Below, in pieces: positions 28,745 through 38,502 of a stretch of DNA of 64,000 nt. Each line of letters begins with the position of its first letter. Within the stretch, counting starts at the first letter, position 1. The DNA is taken from assembly GCF_000718095.1 (NCBI RefSeq), contig NZ_JOEI01000017.1, forward strand, positions 62,001-126,000. The letters are read 5' to 3'. The position numbers were made by a program, and so were the translations under genes. Below the pieces are notes generated by a model. It worked only from the letters and a program-made list of their open reading frames with translations, was not told where the DNA came from and searched no databases. This stretch comes from Streptomyces scopuliridis RB72 (GTDB lineage Bacteria; Actinomycetota; Actinomycetes; Streptomycetales; Streptomycetaceae).

Positions 28745-30124
28745 ATGTCCTTCGCCACATCGGCCGCCGCGTCGGCCGCCGGTATGAGACGCGCGGTGAG
28801 GGAGAGCGTCTCGGGGCTGCCCCGGGAGTTCTGGTGGCTGTGGACCAGCACACTGGTCAACCGGCTGGGCGCCTTCGTCGCTACATTCATGGCGCTCTAT
28901 CTCACTCTGGACCAGGGCTACTCCGCCTCGTACGCGGGTCTGGTGGCCTCGCTGCACGGGCTCGGCGGGGTCATCTCGTCGCTGGTCGCCGGGGTGATGA
29001 CCGACCGGCTCGGCCGTCGGCCCACGCTGCTGATCGCGCAGTCGTCCACCGCCGTGTCCGTCGCGCTGCTCGGCTTCATGCGGGAGCCGGTCGCGATCGC
29101 GGCCGTGGCGTTCCTGGTCGGCATGACCTCCAACGCGTCGCGCCCCGCCGTGCAGGCGATGATGGCCGACATCGTGAAGCCCGAGGACCGGGTGCGGGCG
29201 TTCTCGCTGAACTACTGGGCGATCAACCTGGGGTTCGCGATCTCGTCGGCCGGCGCGGGGTTCGTCGCGCAGTACAGCTATCTCGCCGGGTTCCTGGGCG
29301 AGGCCGCGATGACGCTCGTCTGCGCCGTACTCGTCTTCCTGAAACTGCCGGAGTCCCGACCGGAACGGGGGCCGGCCGGGGCTCCGGCGCGCGCCACTGC
29401 CGGGAAGAGCGCGGGGGCCGGAGCGGGGACTGGAGCGGGCGCGGCGTCCGAGGCGGAGACCGGGATGGGGACGGTCCTGCGGGACGGCCGCTTCATGAGC
29501 GTCGTCACGCTCTCCTTCGTCGTGGCGCTGATCTTCCAGCAGGGTTTCGTCGGGCTGCCGGTGGCGATGGGGGCGGACGGATTCACCAGCGCCGACTACG
29601 GCTTCGCCATCGCGGTCAACGGCGTCCTGATCGTGGTCATGCAGATCCCGGTCACCCGCTTCATCCAGCACCGCGACCCGCGCCGGCTGCTGATCGTCTC
29701 GTCGGTGCTCGCGGGATACGGCTTCGGTCTGACGGCGTTCGCCGGGTCGATCGCCGTGTACGCGCTGACGGTGTGCGTGTGGACCATGGCCGAGATAGTC
29801 AACGCCCCCACCCAGACGAGCCTGGTGGTACGGCTCTCGCCGGTCCATGGCCGGGGGCGCTATCAGGGCATGTACACCATGTCCTGGTCGGTGGCGGCCC
29901 TGGTCGCCCCGCTGATGTCCGGCCTTGTGATCGACCGCTTCGGCGCCGCGTGGCTCTGGGGCGCGTGCGCGGTCCTGGGGACGGTGGCGGGCGCGGGGTA
30001 CTGGCTGCTGATGCGGGGCCTGTCCGATCTGGTAGAGGAGAAGGAAGGGGCAGAAGGGGTGCCGCCGGCGGCGACGGCCGAGGCACCGGTGAAGACGACC
30101 GCTCCGGAGGCCGGGATCGCGTAG
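28745..30124 (+). CDS. MFS transporter
   Basis: 459 residues with about 12 predicted membrane helices. The cytoplasmic loop after helix 2 holds the MFS signature [15 protein letters not shown], and a 35-residue Ala/Gly-rich linker separates the two six-helix halves (about residues 200-240). It resembles MdtH-like drug exporters; the substrate is unknown. It is divergent from gpmA (155 bp) and convergent with the following minus-strand gene. Confidence 0.88.
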   Translation: MSFATSAAASAAGMRRAVRESVSGLPREFWWLWTSTLVNRLGAFVATFMALYLTLDQGYSASYAGLVASLHGLGGVISSLVAGVMTDRLGRRPTLLIAQSSTAVSVALLGFMREPVAIAAVAFLVGMTSNASRPAVQAMMADIVKPEDRVRAFSLNYWAINLGFAISSAGAGFVAQYSYLAGFLGEAAMTLVCAVLVFLKLPESRPERGPAGAPARATAGKSAGAGAGTGAGAASEAETGMGTVLRDGRFMSVVTLSFVVALIFQQGFVGLPVAMGADGFTSADYGFAIAVNGVLIVVMQIPVTRFIQHRDPRRLLIVSSVLAGYGFGLTAFAGSIAVYALTVCVWTMAEIVNAPTQTSLVVRLSPVHGRGRYQGMYTMSWSVAALVAPLMSGLVIDRFGAAWLWGACAVLGTVAGAGYWLLMRGLSDLVEEKEGAEGVPPAATAEAPVKTTAPEAGIA

Positions 30125-30142
30125 CCGGTGGCGCTTCGCCCG

Positions 30143-31846
30143 TCACGCCGTCGCCGTGTCCCCGTACACACTCCGTACGTTGTCCCTCGGCTCCGGCATC
30201 GTCCGCCCGGCCGGGCCCTTCGCGAAGGCGCGCAGCACATTCTCGGTCGTGCGGGTGACGAACGCCCCGGTCCGCGCGTCCAGCCCGTGGTTACGTCCGT
30301 TCTCCCGCGTCCCGGCCATCAGCCCCTCGACCCAGCGCATCGTCCCGGACGCGAAGACGCCCGCGCCGCTCGGCACGGTGTAGTACGCGGAGTCCGCGTG
30401 GCCGGCGCGCCCCTTGCAGACGAGCGGGGAGTGGGCGACGATCTCCAGCCGCGCCGGGGCCGGCTGCCCCGGCGTGACCCGGTCGTACTCCACCCCGACC
30501 AGGTGGTCGAAGGACTCGCCCCGCTTCACCCCCGTCCCCGCGAACAGCCAGTGGTCGGCCTGGTGGACGACATAGGGGGCGTCGGTCGGAAAGCCCTCGT
30601 ACAGGACGCCGGTCAGGGAGGATTCCGGGTCGGCCGCGGGCGGCACCCGGAAGTCGGTGGTCGCCATCTCGGGGTGGGCCTCCAGATAGGGGTCGTCCCG
30701 GTAGGCGGTCTTGTAGCAGACCACCGTGCGGACAGCGCCCGTTGAGCCCTTCTCCAGCCTGATCCGGCGGAAGCAGGTGTTGGCGCCGAGGAAGGCCAGA
30801 TTGGTCCCGGCGTCGCGCGCCCGGGTCACATGCAGGCGCTGCTCCGGGGTCCAGTACTCGTCGTGCCCGAGCGAGACCGCGGCCGTGGCGTCCCGCAGGA
30901 CGGACGGGGCGAGATGGACGTCCGCCCCCGTGGTGTACGCGAGCGGAATGCCGAGACGCTCCGCGAGGACCACGAGGGCGCGCTCGTAGACCAGGAACTT
31001 CTCCGCGCCGCTCTTGTCGTACGGCCGGTCGAAGGAGACGGCGAACGAACGCGTCGCGTACGCGCCGTCGTTGCCCTCGTAAAGGCTGGAGCCGCCCCAC
31101 AGGTTGTACGCCTGCCAGGTCGCGGGGGCGTGCATCAGCACCGTCCTGCCCGCCGCGCTCGCCGAGCGGACGATCAGCGGGACATAGCGCTGGTGCCCGT
31201 TCTCCGCGTCCAGCCGGAGCAGATACGCGCCTTCCGGCCAGCCGTCGGTACGGACCGCGGCGGTACGGTCCCAGTCCGTCCGTACCGTGCGGGTCGCGGC
31301 GATCAGCAGCGGGCGGCGCTGGGCATGGCCCGCGATCCGGGCGGAGCGCCAGACCAGCCGCGCCTGGGCCCCGCCGTACCAGCCGATCCGGTACGCCGAG
31401 ACGCGGAAGCCGGGCGCGGTGGTCGAGACGTACAGCCCGAACTCCTCGCCCGGCAGGACGCTCACCCTGTCCGTATAGCCCTCGACGGCCTCGGGCGGGC
31501 CCACCGAGCGGATACGCCAGTCCGGGCTGCCGGGCCGCTTCCGCTCCGCCGCGTCGGCGGCCGAACGGTCCGTACCGCCGGCGCTCGGGTCGGGGGTGGG
31601 CGTGCCGCCGGAGACCTCGCCCGCGCCGCCCGTGGAGTCGCAGCCGGCCACCGTGCCCAGCGCCAGACCGGCGGCCCCGCCCGCGGCGGCACCGAGGAAG
31701 CGCCTTCGATCCAGCCCGGCCCCGGCCCCGCGCCCGTCTTCACGGTCGCCGTCTTCGGCCTCGCCGTCTTCACCGTCGTCGTCTTCGGCCTCGCCGTCTT
31801 CGGCTTCGCCTTCGAGGTGATCGCGGTGCTCTGCGTCGTCGTCCAT
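30143..31846 (-). CDS. Secreted N,N-dimethylformamidase beta-subunit-like domain protein (Tat lipoprotein)
   Basis: 567 residues. An acidic Glu/Asp/Gly-rich N-terminal stretch precedes a Tat signal, LDRRRFLGAAAGGAAGLALG, with lipobox-like VAGC. The mature part contains RIGWYGGAQARLVW, LHVTRARDAGTNLAFLGANTC and LGHDEYWTPEQR, typical of the DMFase large-subunit C-terminal-like domain in actinobacterial secreted proteins. No formamidase small subunit is nearby, so the name describes a fold, not a proven activity. The ATG at 31846 is preferred; a GTG six codons earlier lacks a ribosome site. The 35-residue acidic lead before the Tat signal is unusual and may mean the true start is internal. Confidence 0.78.
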   Translation of the reverse strand: MDDDAEHRDHLEGEAEDGEAEDDDGEDGEAEDGDREDGRGAGAGLDRRRFLGAAAGGAAGLALGTVAGCDSTGGAGEVSGGTPTPDPSAGGTDRSAADAAERKRPGSPDWRIRSVGPPEAVEGYTDRVSVLPGEEFGLYVSTTAPGFRVSAYRIGWYGGAQARLVWRSARIAGHAQRRPLLIAATRTVRTDWDRTAAVRTDGWPEGAYLLRLDAENGHQRYVPLIVRSASAAGRTVLMHAPATWQAYNLWGGSSLYEGNDGAYATRSFAVSFDRPYDKSGAEKFLVYERALVVLAERLGIPLAYTTGADVHLAPSVLRDATAAVSLGHDEYWTPEQRLHVTRARDAGTNLAFLGANTCFRRIRLEKGSTGAVRTVVCYKTAYRDDPYLEAHPEMATTDFRVPPAADPESSLTGVLYEGFPTDAPYVVHQADHWLFAGTGVKRGESFDHLVGVEYDRVTPGQPAPARLEIVAHSPLVCKGRAGHADSAYYTVPSGAGVFASGTMRWVEGLMAGTRENGRNHGLDARTGAFVTRTTENVLRAFAKGPAGRTMPEPRDNVRSVYGDTATA

Positions 31847-31949
31847 CGAACCCGTCCCGCGCACGTCAGGCCCACTGTGCTGTCAGAACGATCCTGGGTC
31901 GGCGCGGGCCGTCCGGCGACCGCGCGAGGGCCGAACAGGGAGGACGGCG

Positions 31950-33653
31950 TCAGCGCAGCTCGCGCTGTGCCTCGTACAGATTGCGCGGCCGGATGTCCCC
32001 GGGACTGCCGTACGCCTCCAGCCGCGTGTGCAACTCGCCCCGGAAGTCCGGCACATCGATCTGGTCGAACTCCCGCACCTCACTGATCCCGGCCGTCACG
32101 CTGTACGGGGCGATCTCGTCGATCTTGATCAGCCCCGCGCGCTCATTGGTGACCGTGACGTTCCAGTGCGCGAACCGCGCCCCGTACAGCGGCCCCGCGA
32201 TCGCGTCGCCGCCGTGCCGGCCGTCGTTGCTGACCGTGATCTCGGTCCGTACGTTGGCGAAGGGCATCCCCCGGTGCGTGTCGAACGTGCCCATCTCCAT
32301 CCGCCCGCGCGACCAGACGTTGTAGCTGGACAGCCCCTCGACATTGATGCCGTGCAGCTGCGTGCCCGCCGGCGCCGGGACCGTACGCCGCTCGATCACG
32401 AAGTCCTCGATCAGATTGTCGTGCGACCCCTCGCGGCAGTAGTACGGGTGGTGCGAGCCGCGGCCCGCGACCCGGGTACGGCGCAGGGTGCAGGCGGACG
32501 CGCCGATCAGTCCGAAGCCGTTGTCGACATGGCGTACGACGACATCCTCGGCCCAGCAGTCGTAGGCGCACTGGAACGCGACCCCGTTGTAGCCCTTGTC
32601 GAGGAGGTGCGGGGACTGCGGGGTCTCGACGGCCTCCAGGGTCAGTCCCTCGACTCCCGACCCGGTGAGCGGGGTGACCGAGGTGGTGAACTTCGGGTCC
32701 CACTCCGGGCGTATGTCCAGCGGAAGCGGACGTTCCAGGGTGACCTCGCGACCGCGTACGGCGGTGATGCGCACCGGCCACTCGTACGGCATGTACGACG
32801 TCAGCTTGGTCATGGCGGCCCAGTCGTACGCCTCGGGGCCGGGGCCGCCGCCCGCCATGTGCTCCAGGAGGGTGTGGTCCGTGTCGTCGGCGAGCTGGAG
32901 CAGGACGAACTGGCCGCGCCTGAGCTTCGAGGCGTCCCGGACGGTCACGGACCGGTCGCCCCGCTTGCCCCGGGCGATGGCGGTGAGGGTGCGCCACTCG
33001 TCGCGCGCGTTGCCCGTCCAGCCCTCGAAGGGCCAGTTCCGCGCCTTGATGGCGGTGGTGAGCGTGTCCCAACGCTCCTGCGGACAGAGCCAGATGAGGC
33101 CGCCGGCCCAGGACCAGCTGGACTTGTCGCCGCCGTAACGGCTGCCGTAGGGGCCGATCACCTCGGTCAGATTCCGGGTCGCGTACAGCTTCGTACGGTC
33201 GCTGCCCGCGCCGCGCAGGACGACGCCGCTGTGCGCGATCCGGATCACGTCGTCGATGCGGTAGGTGCCGGGCGGGATGGAGACCGTGCCCCCGCCACGC
33301 TCTGCGGCAGCGGCGAGGGCACGGTTGATGGCGGGGGCGTCGTCCACGGATCCGTCGCCCTTGGCGCCGTACGCGCGGACATCGGCCACGACCCGGTAGC
33401 GGGGCAGGTTTCGCGCGCCGGCGCGTTGGCCCGCGCGTCCTACGTACGGGATCTGGGGGTGGGTGTACGGCGACTCGGCGAACTCGCGCCAGAGCGCGGA
33501 CGTCCTCGGCGGCCTGCGCTCACCGGCCGCGGCGGTTCCGGTGAGTCCGGTGAGTCCGGTGGCCATCGATCCGGCCGTGGCGGCGACGGCGATCGCGGTA
33601 CCGAGCAGCGTCCGTCTGCCGACGGCACGTTGACGCCGGGGCTCCATCGACAT
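31950..33653 (-). CDS. Secreted right-handed beta-helix protein (pectate-lyase/GH28-like fold)
   Basis: 567 residues. A Tat signal, RRQRAVGRRTLLGTAIAVAA, is followed after about 70 residues by DVRAYGAKGDGSVDDAPAIN, the start of the pectate-lyase-3 superfamily domain, and GGGTVSIPPGTYRIDDVI. Later parallel-beta-helix turns include VVRHVDNGFGLIGAS and TLRRTRVAGRGSHHPYY. It probably binds or cleaves a polysaccharide outside the cell. GGAGG lies 7 nt before the ATG at 33653. It lies on the same strand as the DMFase-like lipoprotein, 103 nt upstream, and both are Tat-exported, suggesting a joint extracellular role. Confidence 0.82.
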   Translation of the reverse strand: MSMEPRRQRAVGRRTLLGTAIAVAATAGSMATGLTGLTGTAAAGERRPPRTSALWREFAESPYTHPQIPYVGRAGQRAGARNLPRYRVVADVRAYGAKGDGSVDDAPAINRALAAAAERGGGTVSIPPGTYRIDDVIRIAHSGVVLRGAGSDRTKLYATRNLTEVIGPYGSRYGGDKSSWSWAGGLIWLCPQERWDTLTTAIKARNWPFEGWTGNARDEWRTLTAIARGKRGDRSVTVRDASKLRRGQFVLLQLADDTDHTLLEHMAGGGPGPEAYDWAAMTKLTSYMPYEWPVRITAVRGREVTLERPLPLDIRPEWDPKFTTSVTPLTGSGVEGLTLEAVETPQSPHLLDKGYNGVAFQCAYDCWAEDVVVRHVDNGFGLIGASACTLRRTRVAGRGSHHPYYCREGSHDNLIEDFVIERRTVPAPAGTQLHGINVEGLSSYNVWSRGRMEMGTFDTHRGMPFANVRTEITVSNDGRHGGDAIAGPLYGARFAHWNVTVTNERAGLIKIDEIAPYSVTAGISEVREFDQIDVPDFRGELHTRLEAYGSPGDIRPRNLYEAQRELR

Positions 33654-33672
33654 GATCCCGCCTCCATGTATG

Positions 33673-33685
33673 TGAACGACGTTCA
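33673..33685. promoter_or_regulatory. 13-bp palindrome upstream of the beta-helix gene
   Basis: TGAACG-A-CGTTCA is a perfect 6-bp inverted repeat with a 1-bp centre, 20 bp before the start codon. It is a plausible operator, but no regulator is assigned. Confidence 0.3.
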
Positions 33686-33785
33686 GGTCTGCGTCTGGAG
33701 GTGAGCATGCCACGGCCCCGGGCGGCCGGGAAGATGTCGAACGCCGAGTCGTTGAGCGGAATTTCGGGCCGGCCGGTCAGGCAGG

Positions 33786-34349
33786 TCAGGCGGAAGGACC
33801 GGAAGGAGCGGAAGGACCGGACGGACCCTGGGTCAGATGGGCGAACGCGTCCAGGTTCCGGGTGGACTCCCCCCGGGACACCCGCCACGCGTACTCCTTG
33901 CGGATCGCACCCGCGAACCCCAGCTCCAGCAGGGTGTTGAACGAACCGTCCGCCGCTTCGAGCACCGAGCCGAGCAGCCGGTCGATCTCGTCCTCGGTGA
34001 CGGCGGCCAGCGGGAGTTTGCCCGTCAGATAGATGTCCCCGAGCCCGTCGACCGCGTAACTCACCCCGTACAGCCTGAGGTTGCGCTCCAGCAGCCAGCG
34101 GTGGACGCCCTCGGCGTTCTCGTCGGGGTGCCGGATCACAAAGGCATTGAGGGACAGCGCGTGCCGGCCGACGCGCAGGGAGCAGGTCGTGGAGAGCTTG
34201 CGGGTGCCCGGGAGGGTGACGACGTACGAGCCGGGCTCCGGGTTCTCCCACGTCAGCTCGGCGTTCTTCAGCGTCTGCTCGATGACCCGCGCGGCCCGCG
34301 CCGCCTGCGTCTGCGAGGCGTCCTGGGAGGTCTGCTGTGCGTCGGCCAT
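33786..34349 (-). CDS. YbjN domain-containing protein
   Basis: 187 residues. The YbjN/sensory-transduction-regulator fold runs through TWENPEPGSYVVTLPGTRKL, LSLNAFVIRHPDENAEGVHRW and LLERNLRLYGVSYAVDGLGD, with an N-terminal helix and a short Pro/Ser/Gly tail encoded by GGA-rich repeats. It belongs to a type III chaperone-like fold; its actinobacterial function is unknown. It lies just downstream of mshA on the same strand (94 nt), an arrangement usual in Streptomyces. Confidence 0.88.
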   Translation of the reverse strand: MADAQQTSQDASQTQAARAARVIEQTLKNAELTWENPEPGSYVVTLPGTRKLSTTCSLRVGRHALSLNAFVIRHPDENAEGVHRWLLERNLRLYGVSYAVDGLGDIYLTGKLPLAAVTEDEIDRLLGSVLEAADGSFNTLLELGFAGAIRKEYAWRVSRGESTRNLDAFAHLTQGPSGPSAPSGPSA

Positions 34350-34443
34350 GGAGCGAGCGTACGTCAGCGGTGATCGACGCGTGGGCCGGGCGACGGCCGT
34401 GGAGGCGGCGTACGCGAGCGGCGCGCTCCGCCGTTCCCGTGCG

Positions 34444-35787
34444 TCAGCCGTGGTGCGCGCGCCCGTGCCGCCGGTGGTCGTGCACCGCGGCCGTGTAGAC
34501 CTCCGCCGTCGCCGACGCCGCCGTGTCCCAGCCGAAGGACTGGGCATGGCGCGAGGCCGCCGCGCCCATCCGGTCCACCAGCTCCGGGTGGTCGAGGAAC
34601 TCGTGCAGCGCCCGCGCGTAGGCCGCCGGTTCATGGCCCCGGACCAGAAAGCCGGTCGCCCCGTCCCGTACCGCCACCGGCAGCCCGCCCACGGCCGCCG
34701 CCACCACCGGGGTGCCCGCCGCCTGGGCTTCTATGGCGACCAGGCCGAAGGACTCGCTGTGCGAGGGCATGACCAGCACGGACGCGGCCCGGAACCAGTC
34801 CGCCAGCCGGGTCTGGCCCACCGGCGGCCGGAACCGTACGACATCGGCGATCCCGAGCCGCGCGGCGAGCTTCTGGAGCCCTTCCGGCTTGGCCAGACCG
34901 CTGCCGCTCGGGCCGCCGACGATCGGCACGACCAGCTTTCCGCGCAGCGACGGATCCCGCTCCAGGAGCACGGCCACGGCGCGCAGCAGCACATCGGGGG
35001 CCTTCAGCGGCTGGATACGGCCCGCGAAGAGCGGGATGAAGGCGTCCTGCGGAAGCCCCAGCCGGGCCCGGGCCGCGGCGCGGCCGTCGGCCGGACAGAA
35101 ACACTCCAGGTTCACCCCGGGGTGGACGACGGCGGCCTTGGCCGGGTCCGCGTCATAGAAGCGGACGAGCTCCGCCGCCTCCTCGTCCGTATTGGCGATC
35201 AGCCGGTCGGCGGCGCGCACGACCTGCGTCTCGCCGATGACCCGGGCCGCAGGCTCGGGCCGGTCGCCCTCCGCGAGCGCGGCGTTCTTGACCTTCGCCA
35301 TGGTGTGCATGGCGTGGACGAGCGGGACGCCCCACCGCTCGGAGGCGAGCCAGCCGACATGGCCGGACAGCCAGTAGTGGGAGTGGACCAGGTCGTAGTA
35401 GCCGGGCCGCTGGCCGGCCCATGCCTGCATCACCCCGTGCGTGAAGGCGCAGAGCTGCGCGGGCAGCTCCTCCTTGGCCAGGCCCTCGTACGGGCCGGCG
35501 TCCACGTGCCGTACGAGCACACCGGGGGCCAGCTCGACGGCCGGGTCCAGGCCGCCGGTCGTGGCGCGGGTGAAGATCTCCACCTCGATGTCGATGGCGG
35601 CCAGCCGCTTCGCCAGCTCGACGATATAGACGTTCATGCCGCCCGCGTCGCCCGTCCCCGGCTGGTGCAGCGGGGAGGTGTGGACGCTGAGCATGGCGAT
35701 CCGGCGTGGCCGGCGGTGCTGGCCGGGGAGCCTGAGACGGGGTGGTCCCACGAACGTGCCGGCGATACGGGACACGTACTGGCTCAC
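34444..35787 (-). CDS. mshA: D-inositol-3-phosphate glycosyltransferase MshA (mycothiol biosynthesis)
   Basis: 447 residues of a GT4 (GT-B) glycosyltransferase. The N-terminal domain has [20 protein letters not shown]; the C-terminal nucleotide-binding region has [35 protein letters not shown] and the E-x7-E motif. MshA transfers GlcNAc from UDP-GlcNAc to 1L-inositol-1-phosphate, the first committed step of mycothiol, the actinobacterial thiol buffer. The open frame runs far upstream, but similarity starts at [12 protein letters not shown], where GAGAGGA lies 8 nt before the GTG. Other mycothiol genes are elsewhere, as expected. Confidence 0.95.
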   Translation of the reverse strand: MSQYVSRIAGTFVGPPRLRLPGQHRRPRRIAMLSVHTSPLHQPGTGDAGGMNVYIVELAKRLAAIDIEVEIFTRATTGGLDPAVELAPGVLVRHVDAGPYEGLAKEELPAQLCAFTHGVMQAWAGQRPGYYDLVHSHYWLSGHVGWLASERWGVPLVHAMHTMAKVKNAALAEGDRPEPAARVIGETQVVRAADRLIANTDEEAAELVRFYDADPAKAAVVHPGVNLECFCPADGRAAARARLGLPQDAFIPLFAGRIQPLKAPDVLLRAVAVLLERDPSLRGKLVVPIVGGPSGSGLAKPEGLQKLAARLGIADVVRFRPPVGQTRLADWFRAASVLVMPSHSESFGLVAIEAQAAGTPVVAAAVGGLPVAVRDGATGFLVRGHEPAAYARALHEFLDHPELVDRMGAAASRHAQSFGWDTAASATAEVYTAAVHDHRRHGRAHHG

Positions 35788-35976
35788 GTCTACGGTCCTC
35801 TCGCGCGGAGATTCGGAGCATGGCGAAAGGAGGGTTTGCGACGCCCTCCGAAGGCCCACAACAGCGGAATCCCCTCCCGCATTTCCGTTTTGCCAAATCA
35901 TTACCGGCGACCGCTCAACCGTTCCCGGCCCCTCGCCGGCCCTGCCGCGCCGCCCGGTGTCGTTACGCTCATTCCC

Positions 35977-36903
35977 ATGGCGCCCGCGACCTCCCGTTCT
36001 CCCCGCCCGGTGGGCACGGTGACCCGTGGCACCACCCACCAGAACCGGCTGCGCCGCATGGACCGCTGGATCGCCGCCACGCACGGTCCGGCGCTGCGCC
36101 GCTCGGCGGACCCGGTCGTGGTGGATCTGGGGTACGGCGCCGCCCCCTGGACGGCGGTCGAGCTGCTGCGGCGGCTGCGCACGGCGGAGCCGCGTACCGA
36201 AGTCGTCGGCGTCGAGATCGATCCGGCCCGGGTCGCCGCCGCGCGCCCGTACGAGCGGGACGGGCTCCGGTTCCGGCACGGCGGCTTCGAGGTCCCGCTG
36301 CCCGGGGGCGTACGGCCGGTGCTCATCCGCGCGGCCAATGTGCTGCGGCAGTACGACGAGGACGAGGTCGCCGCGGTCTGGGCGCGGCTGTGCGCCCGGC
36401 TCGCGCCCGGCGGACTGCTGGTCGAGGGGACGTGCGACGAGATCGGCCGACGGCATGTGTGGGTGGCGCTCGGTCCCGAGGGGCCGCGGACGGTGACGTT
36501 CGCGACCCGGCTCGGCTCGCTGGACCGGCCCTCCGATCTGGCCGAGCGGCTGCCGAAGGCGCTGATCCACCGCAATGTGCCGGGCGAGCCGGTCCACGCG
36601 TTCCTGCGCGATTTCGACCGGGCGTGGGCCGCGGCGGCCCCGTACGCCTCGCTGGGCGCGCGGCAGCGGTGGATCAGGGCCGTACGGGATCTGGCGGCCG
36701 ACTGGCCGCTCGTGGACGATCCGCGCAGGCGGCGGCAGGGCGAGGTGACGGTGAACTGGTCGGCGCTCGCGCCCGGTTCGGGCACGGGTGACGGACGGGG
36801 CGGCGCGGACAGCGCGGATGACGGACGGGGCGGCGCGGGCAGCGCGGGTGACGGACGGGGCAGCGCGGGCAGCGCGGGTGACGGACGGGGCAGCGCGGGC
36901 TGA
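35977..36903 (+). CDS. Class I SAM-dependent methyltransferase with repetitive C-terminus
   Basis: 308 residues. The SAM-binding region has [21 protein letters not shown] (motif I) and [16 protein letters not shown] (acidic residue of motif II), then LARLAPGG-type motif IV. Residues about 271-308 are a 10-residue repeat ([14 protein letters not shown]) encoded by a 30-bp tandem repeat. The target is unknown. TACGCT (35964-35969) ends 7 nt before the ATG at 35977 with no Shine-Dalgarno, so the transcript is probably leaderless. It is divergent from mshA. Confidence 0.85.
   Translation: MAPATSRSPRPVGTVTRGTTHQNRLRRMDRWIAATHGPALRRSADPVVVDLGYGAAPWTAVELLRRLRTAEPRTEVVGVEIDPARVAAARPYERDGLRFRHGGFEVPLPGGVRPVLIRAANVLRQYDEDEVAAVWARLCARLAPGGLLVEGTCDEIGRRHVWVALGPEGPRTVTFATRLGSLDRPSDLAERLPKALIHRNVPGEPVHAFLRDFDRAWAAAAPYASLGARQRWIRAVRDLAADWPLVDDPRRRRQGEVTVNWSALAPGSGTGDGRGGADSADDGRGGAGSAGDGRGSAGSAGDGRGSAG
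36787..36903 (+). repeat. 30-bp in-frame tandem repeat
   Basis: About 3.9 copies of a 30-bp unit beginning GACGGACGGGGCRGCGCGG run to the stop codon of the methyltransferase and encode a Gly/Asp/Arg/Ser/Ala decapeptide. Copies differ at a few positions. Confidence 0.85.
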
Positions 36904-36914
36904 CCCCGGGAACG

Positions 36915-36932
36915 CGAACGGCTGCCCGTTCG
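36915..36932 (+). terminator. Short hairpin after the methyltransferase gene
   Basis: A 7-bp stem CGAACGG/CCGTTCG with a 4-nt loop starts 12 bp after the stop codon. It is a modest candidate terminator. Confidence 0.4.
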
Positions 36933-37089
36933 TCCTCACCGGGGCGGGTGCTTCCTGTGAGATGCCCTGGTCCCTCTGTCCCTTTGACCGAGGGCATGAC
37001 ACGATCGCGGCGTCGGAAGCGGTTGCTGACGGTTCGTCAGATTCGCGCGTGTCATGTCGTGTGGTGGGTTGGCTCGGAGGGGGAGCTTG

Positions 37090-38235
37090 GTGAACCGACG
37101 TCGTAGTGCCGCTGCCGCGATCACCGTGGTCTGCGCGCTCGCCGTACTGGCGTCGCCGGTCATGATGAACGGGGCGTACGCGGCCCCCGGCCCGGACCCC
37201 AGCCCCGCATCGTCCGCGTCGGCCGTCGCCCCGCCCCCGGTCGAACTCCCGCCCGGCGCCGCGTCGTCGCCCGCCCCCGGCTCGACCACCGGCCCGGGCA
37301 AGAAGTCCCTCGAAGACATCCGCAAGGAGATCGAGGCCCTCTACCAGAAGGCCGCGTCCGCCACCGACGCGTACAACCTCGCCGAGGAAGAGACCAAGAA
37401 GCAGTCGGCCGAGGTCATCGAGCTGGCCGAGGACATCGTCAGCGGCCAGCTGCGGATCGACGAGCTGAAGAAGCGCGCGGGCGCCGCCGCCCGCGCGCAG
37501 TACAGGGGCGGCGGGCTGCCGCCCGAGGCGCAGCTCGTCCTCGTCGACGATCCGCGGCTCTTCCTGGACGCGGTCGGACGTATACAGCAGGGCCAGAAGG
37601 CCACCCACGATCTCATCGCCGAACTCTCCCGGGCGCAGGAAGACCTGAAGACGTACACCGCCGACGCGTCCACGCAGTGGCAGCGGCTGGAGGCCGGCCG
37701 GGTCAAGAAGGAGAAGGCGAAGAAGGAGATCACGAAGCAGATCGCCGCCGCCGAGAAGCTCGAAGCCGGCCTGGAGAAGGAAGAGCGGGCGCGGCTGGCG
37801 CGGCTGGAGAGCGACGCGGCGCTGAAGGCGCAGACGGCCTGGCTCGGCTCCGGAGCGCTGAAGGACATCAACCGCTCGTCGAGCGAGCGGGGCAAGAAGG
37901 CGATCGCGTTCGCGACGGAGCAGATCGGCAAGCCGTACGTCTGGGGCGCGGAGGGACCGTCCTCGTACGACTGCTCCGGGCTCACCTCCCAGGCGTGGGC
38001 GGCGGCCGGGCGGCCCATCCCGCGCACCTCGCAGGAGCAGTGGCGGCTGCTGCCGAGGATCGACATCAAGGACATGCGCCCCGGCGACCTGATCATTTAC
38101 CACCAGGACGCGAGCCATGTCGGGATGTACATCGGGGACGGCGCGATCGTGCACGCGCCCCGGCCGGGGCGGAACGTGACGCTGGCGGGTGCGGGATCGA
38201 TGCGGATCCTCGGGGTCGTACGCCCGGACAAATAG
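37090..38235 (+). CDS. Secreted NlpC/P60 peptidoglycan endopeptidase
   Basis: 381 residues. The signal peptide [20 protein letters not shown] precedes a Pro/Ala linker and a long coiled-coil (about residues 75-260, Glu/Lys/Ala-rich). The C-terminal NlpC/P60 domain has catalytic Cys in [13 protein letters not shown], His in [12 protein letters not shown] and the following HAPRPG. It cleaves gamma-D-Glu-meso-Dap-type bonds in peptidoglycan and probably acts in wall remodelling, the coiled coil serving as regulatory arm, as in RipA/CwlO-type proteins. The GTG start at 37090 has GGAGGGGGAG upstream; the open frame's earlier codons lack similarity. Confidence 0.92.
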   Translation: MNRRRSAAAAITVVCALAVLASPVMMNGAYAAPGPDPSPASSASAVAPPPVELPPGAASSPAPGSTTGPGKKSLEDIRKEIEALYQKAASATDAYNLAEEETKKQSAEVIELAEDIVSGQLRIDELKKRAGAAARAQYRGGGLPPEAQLVLVDDPRLFLDAVGRIQQGQKATHDLIAELSRAQEDLKTYTADASTQWQRLEAGRVKKEKAKKEITKQIAAAEKLEAGLEKEERARLARLESDAALKAQTAWLGSGALKDINRSSSERGKKAIAFATEQIGKPYVWGAEGPSSYDCSGLTSQAWAAAGRPIPRTSQEQWRLLPRIDIKDMRPGDLIIYHQDASHVGMYIGDGAIVHAPRPGRNVTLAGAGSMRILGVVRPDK

Positions 38236-38502
38236 GGGCGATCCAGGCCAACCGTTCCCGTACGGACACACACCGGCCCTCACGCCTCGGCGGTGAGCCC
38301 GGAGCAGCCGTACGTGATGTTTGTCATGGCCGCTGGGCGCCCGATCGCGCCGGATGCGTGACAGGAAGCGGCATATGACGCTGGCTCTTCATCCGTACGC
38401 CATTCCGCTGGGGCGGCGGCTAACGCTATGGTCCCCGTCTGGTGAGGCGTCGATCGTCGCCCCACCCGCGCCCTCGGGGGGAGGGAAAGGAATCCCAGAC
38501 CG

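Noticed and set aside
33673..33685. TGAACGACGTTCA as a LexA (SOS) box
   Set aside because: The actinobacterial LexA box has GAAC and GTTC four bases apart; here the spacer is three, and the neighbouring gene is not an SOS gene.
36787..36903. Regular repeats as a CRISPR array
   Set aside because: Units are contiguous with no unique spacers and lie in a coding frame; the array at 23407 is also spacer-free.
34444..38283. A 1279-residue minus-strand frame including MshA
   Set aside because: Only the last 447 residues resemble MshA; the rest is antisense to the methyltransferase and NlpC/P60 genes, both clearly coding.
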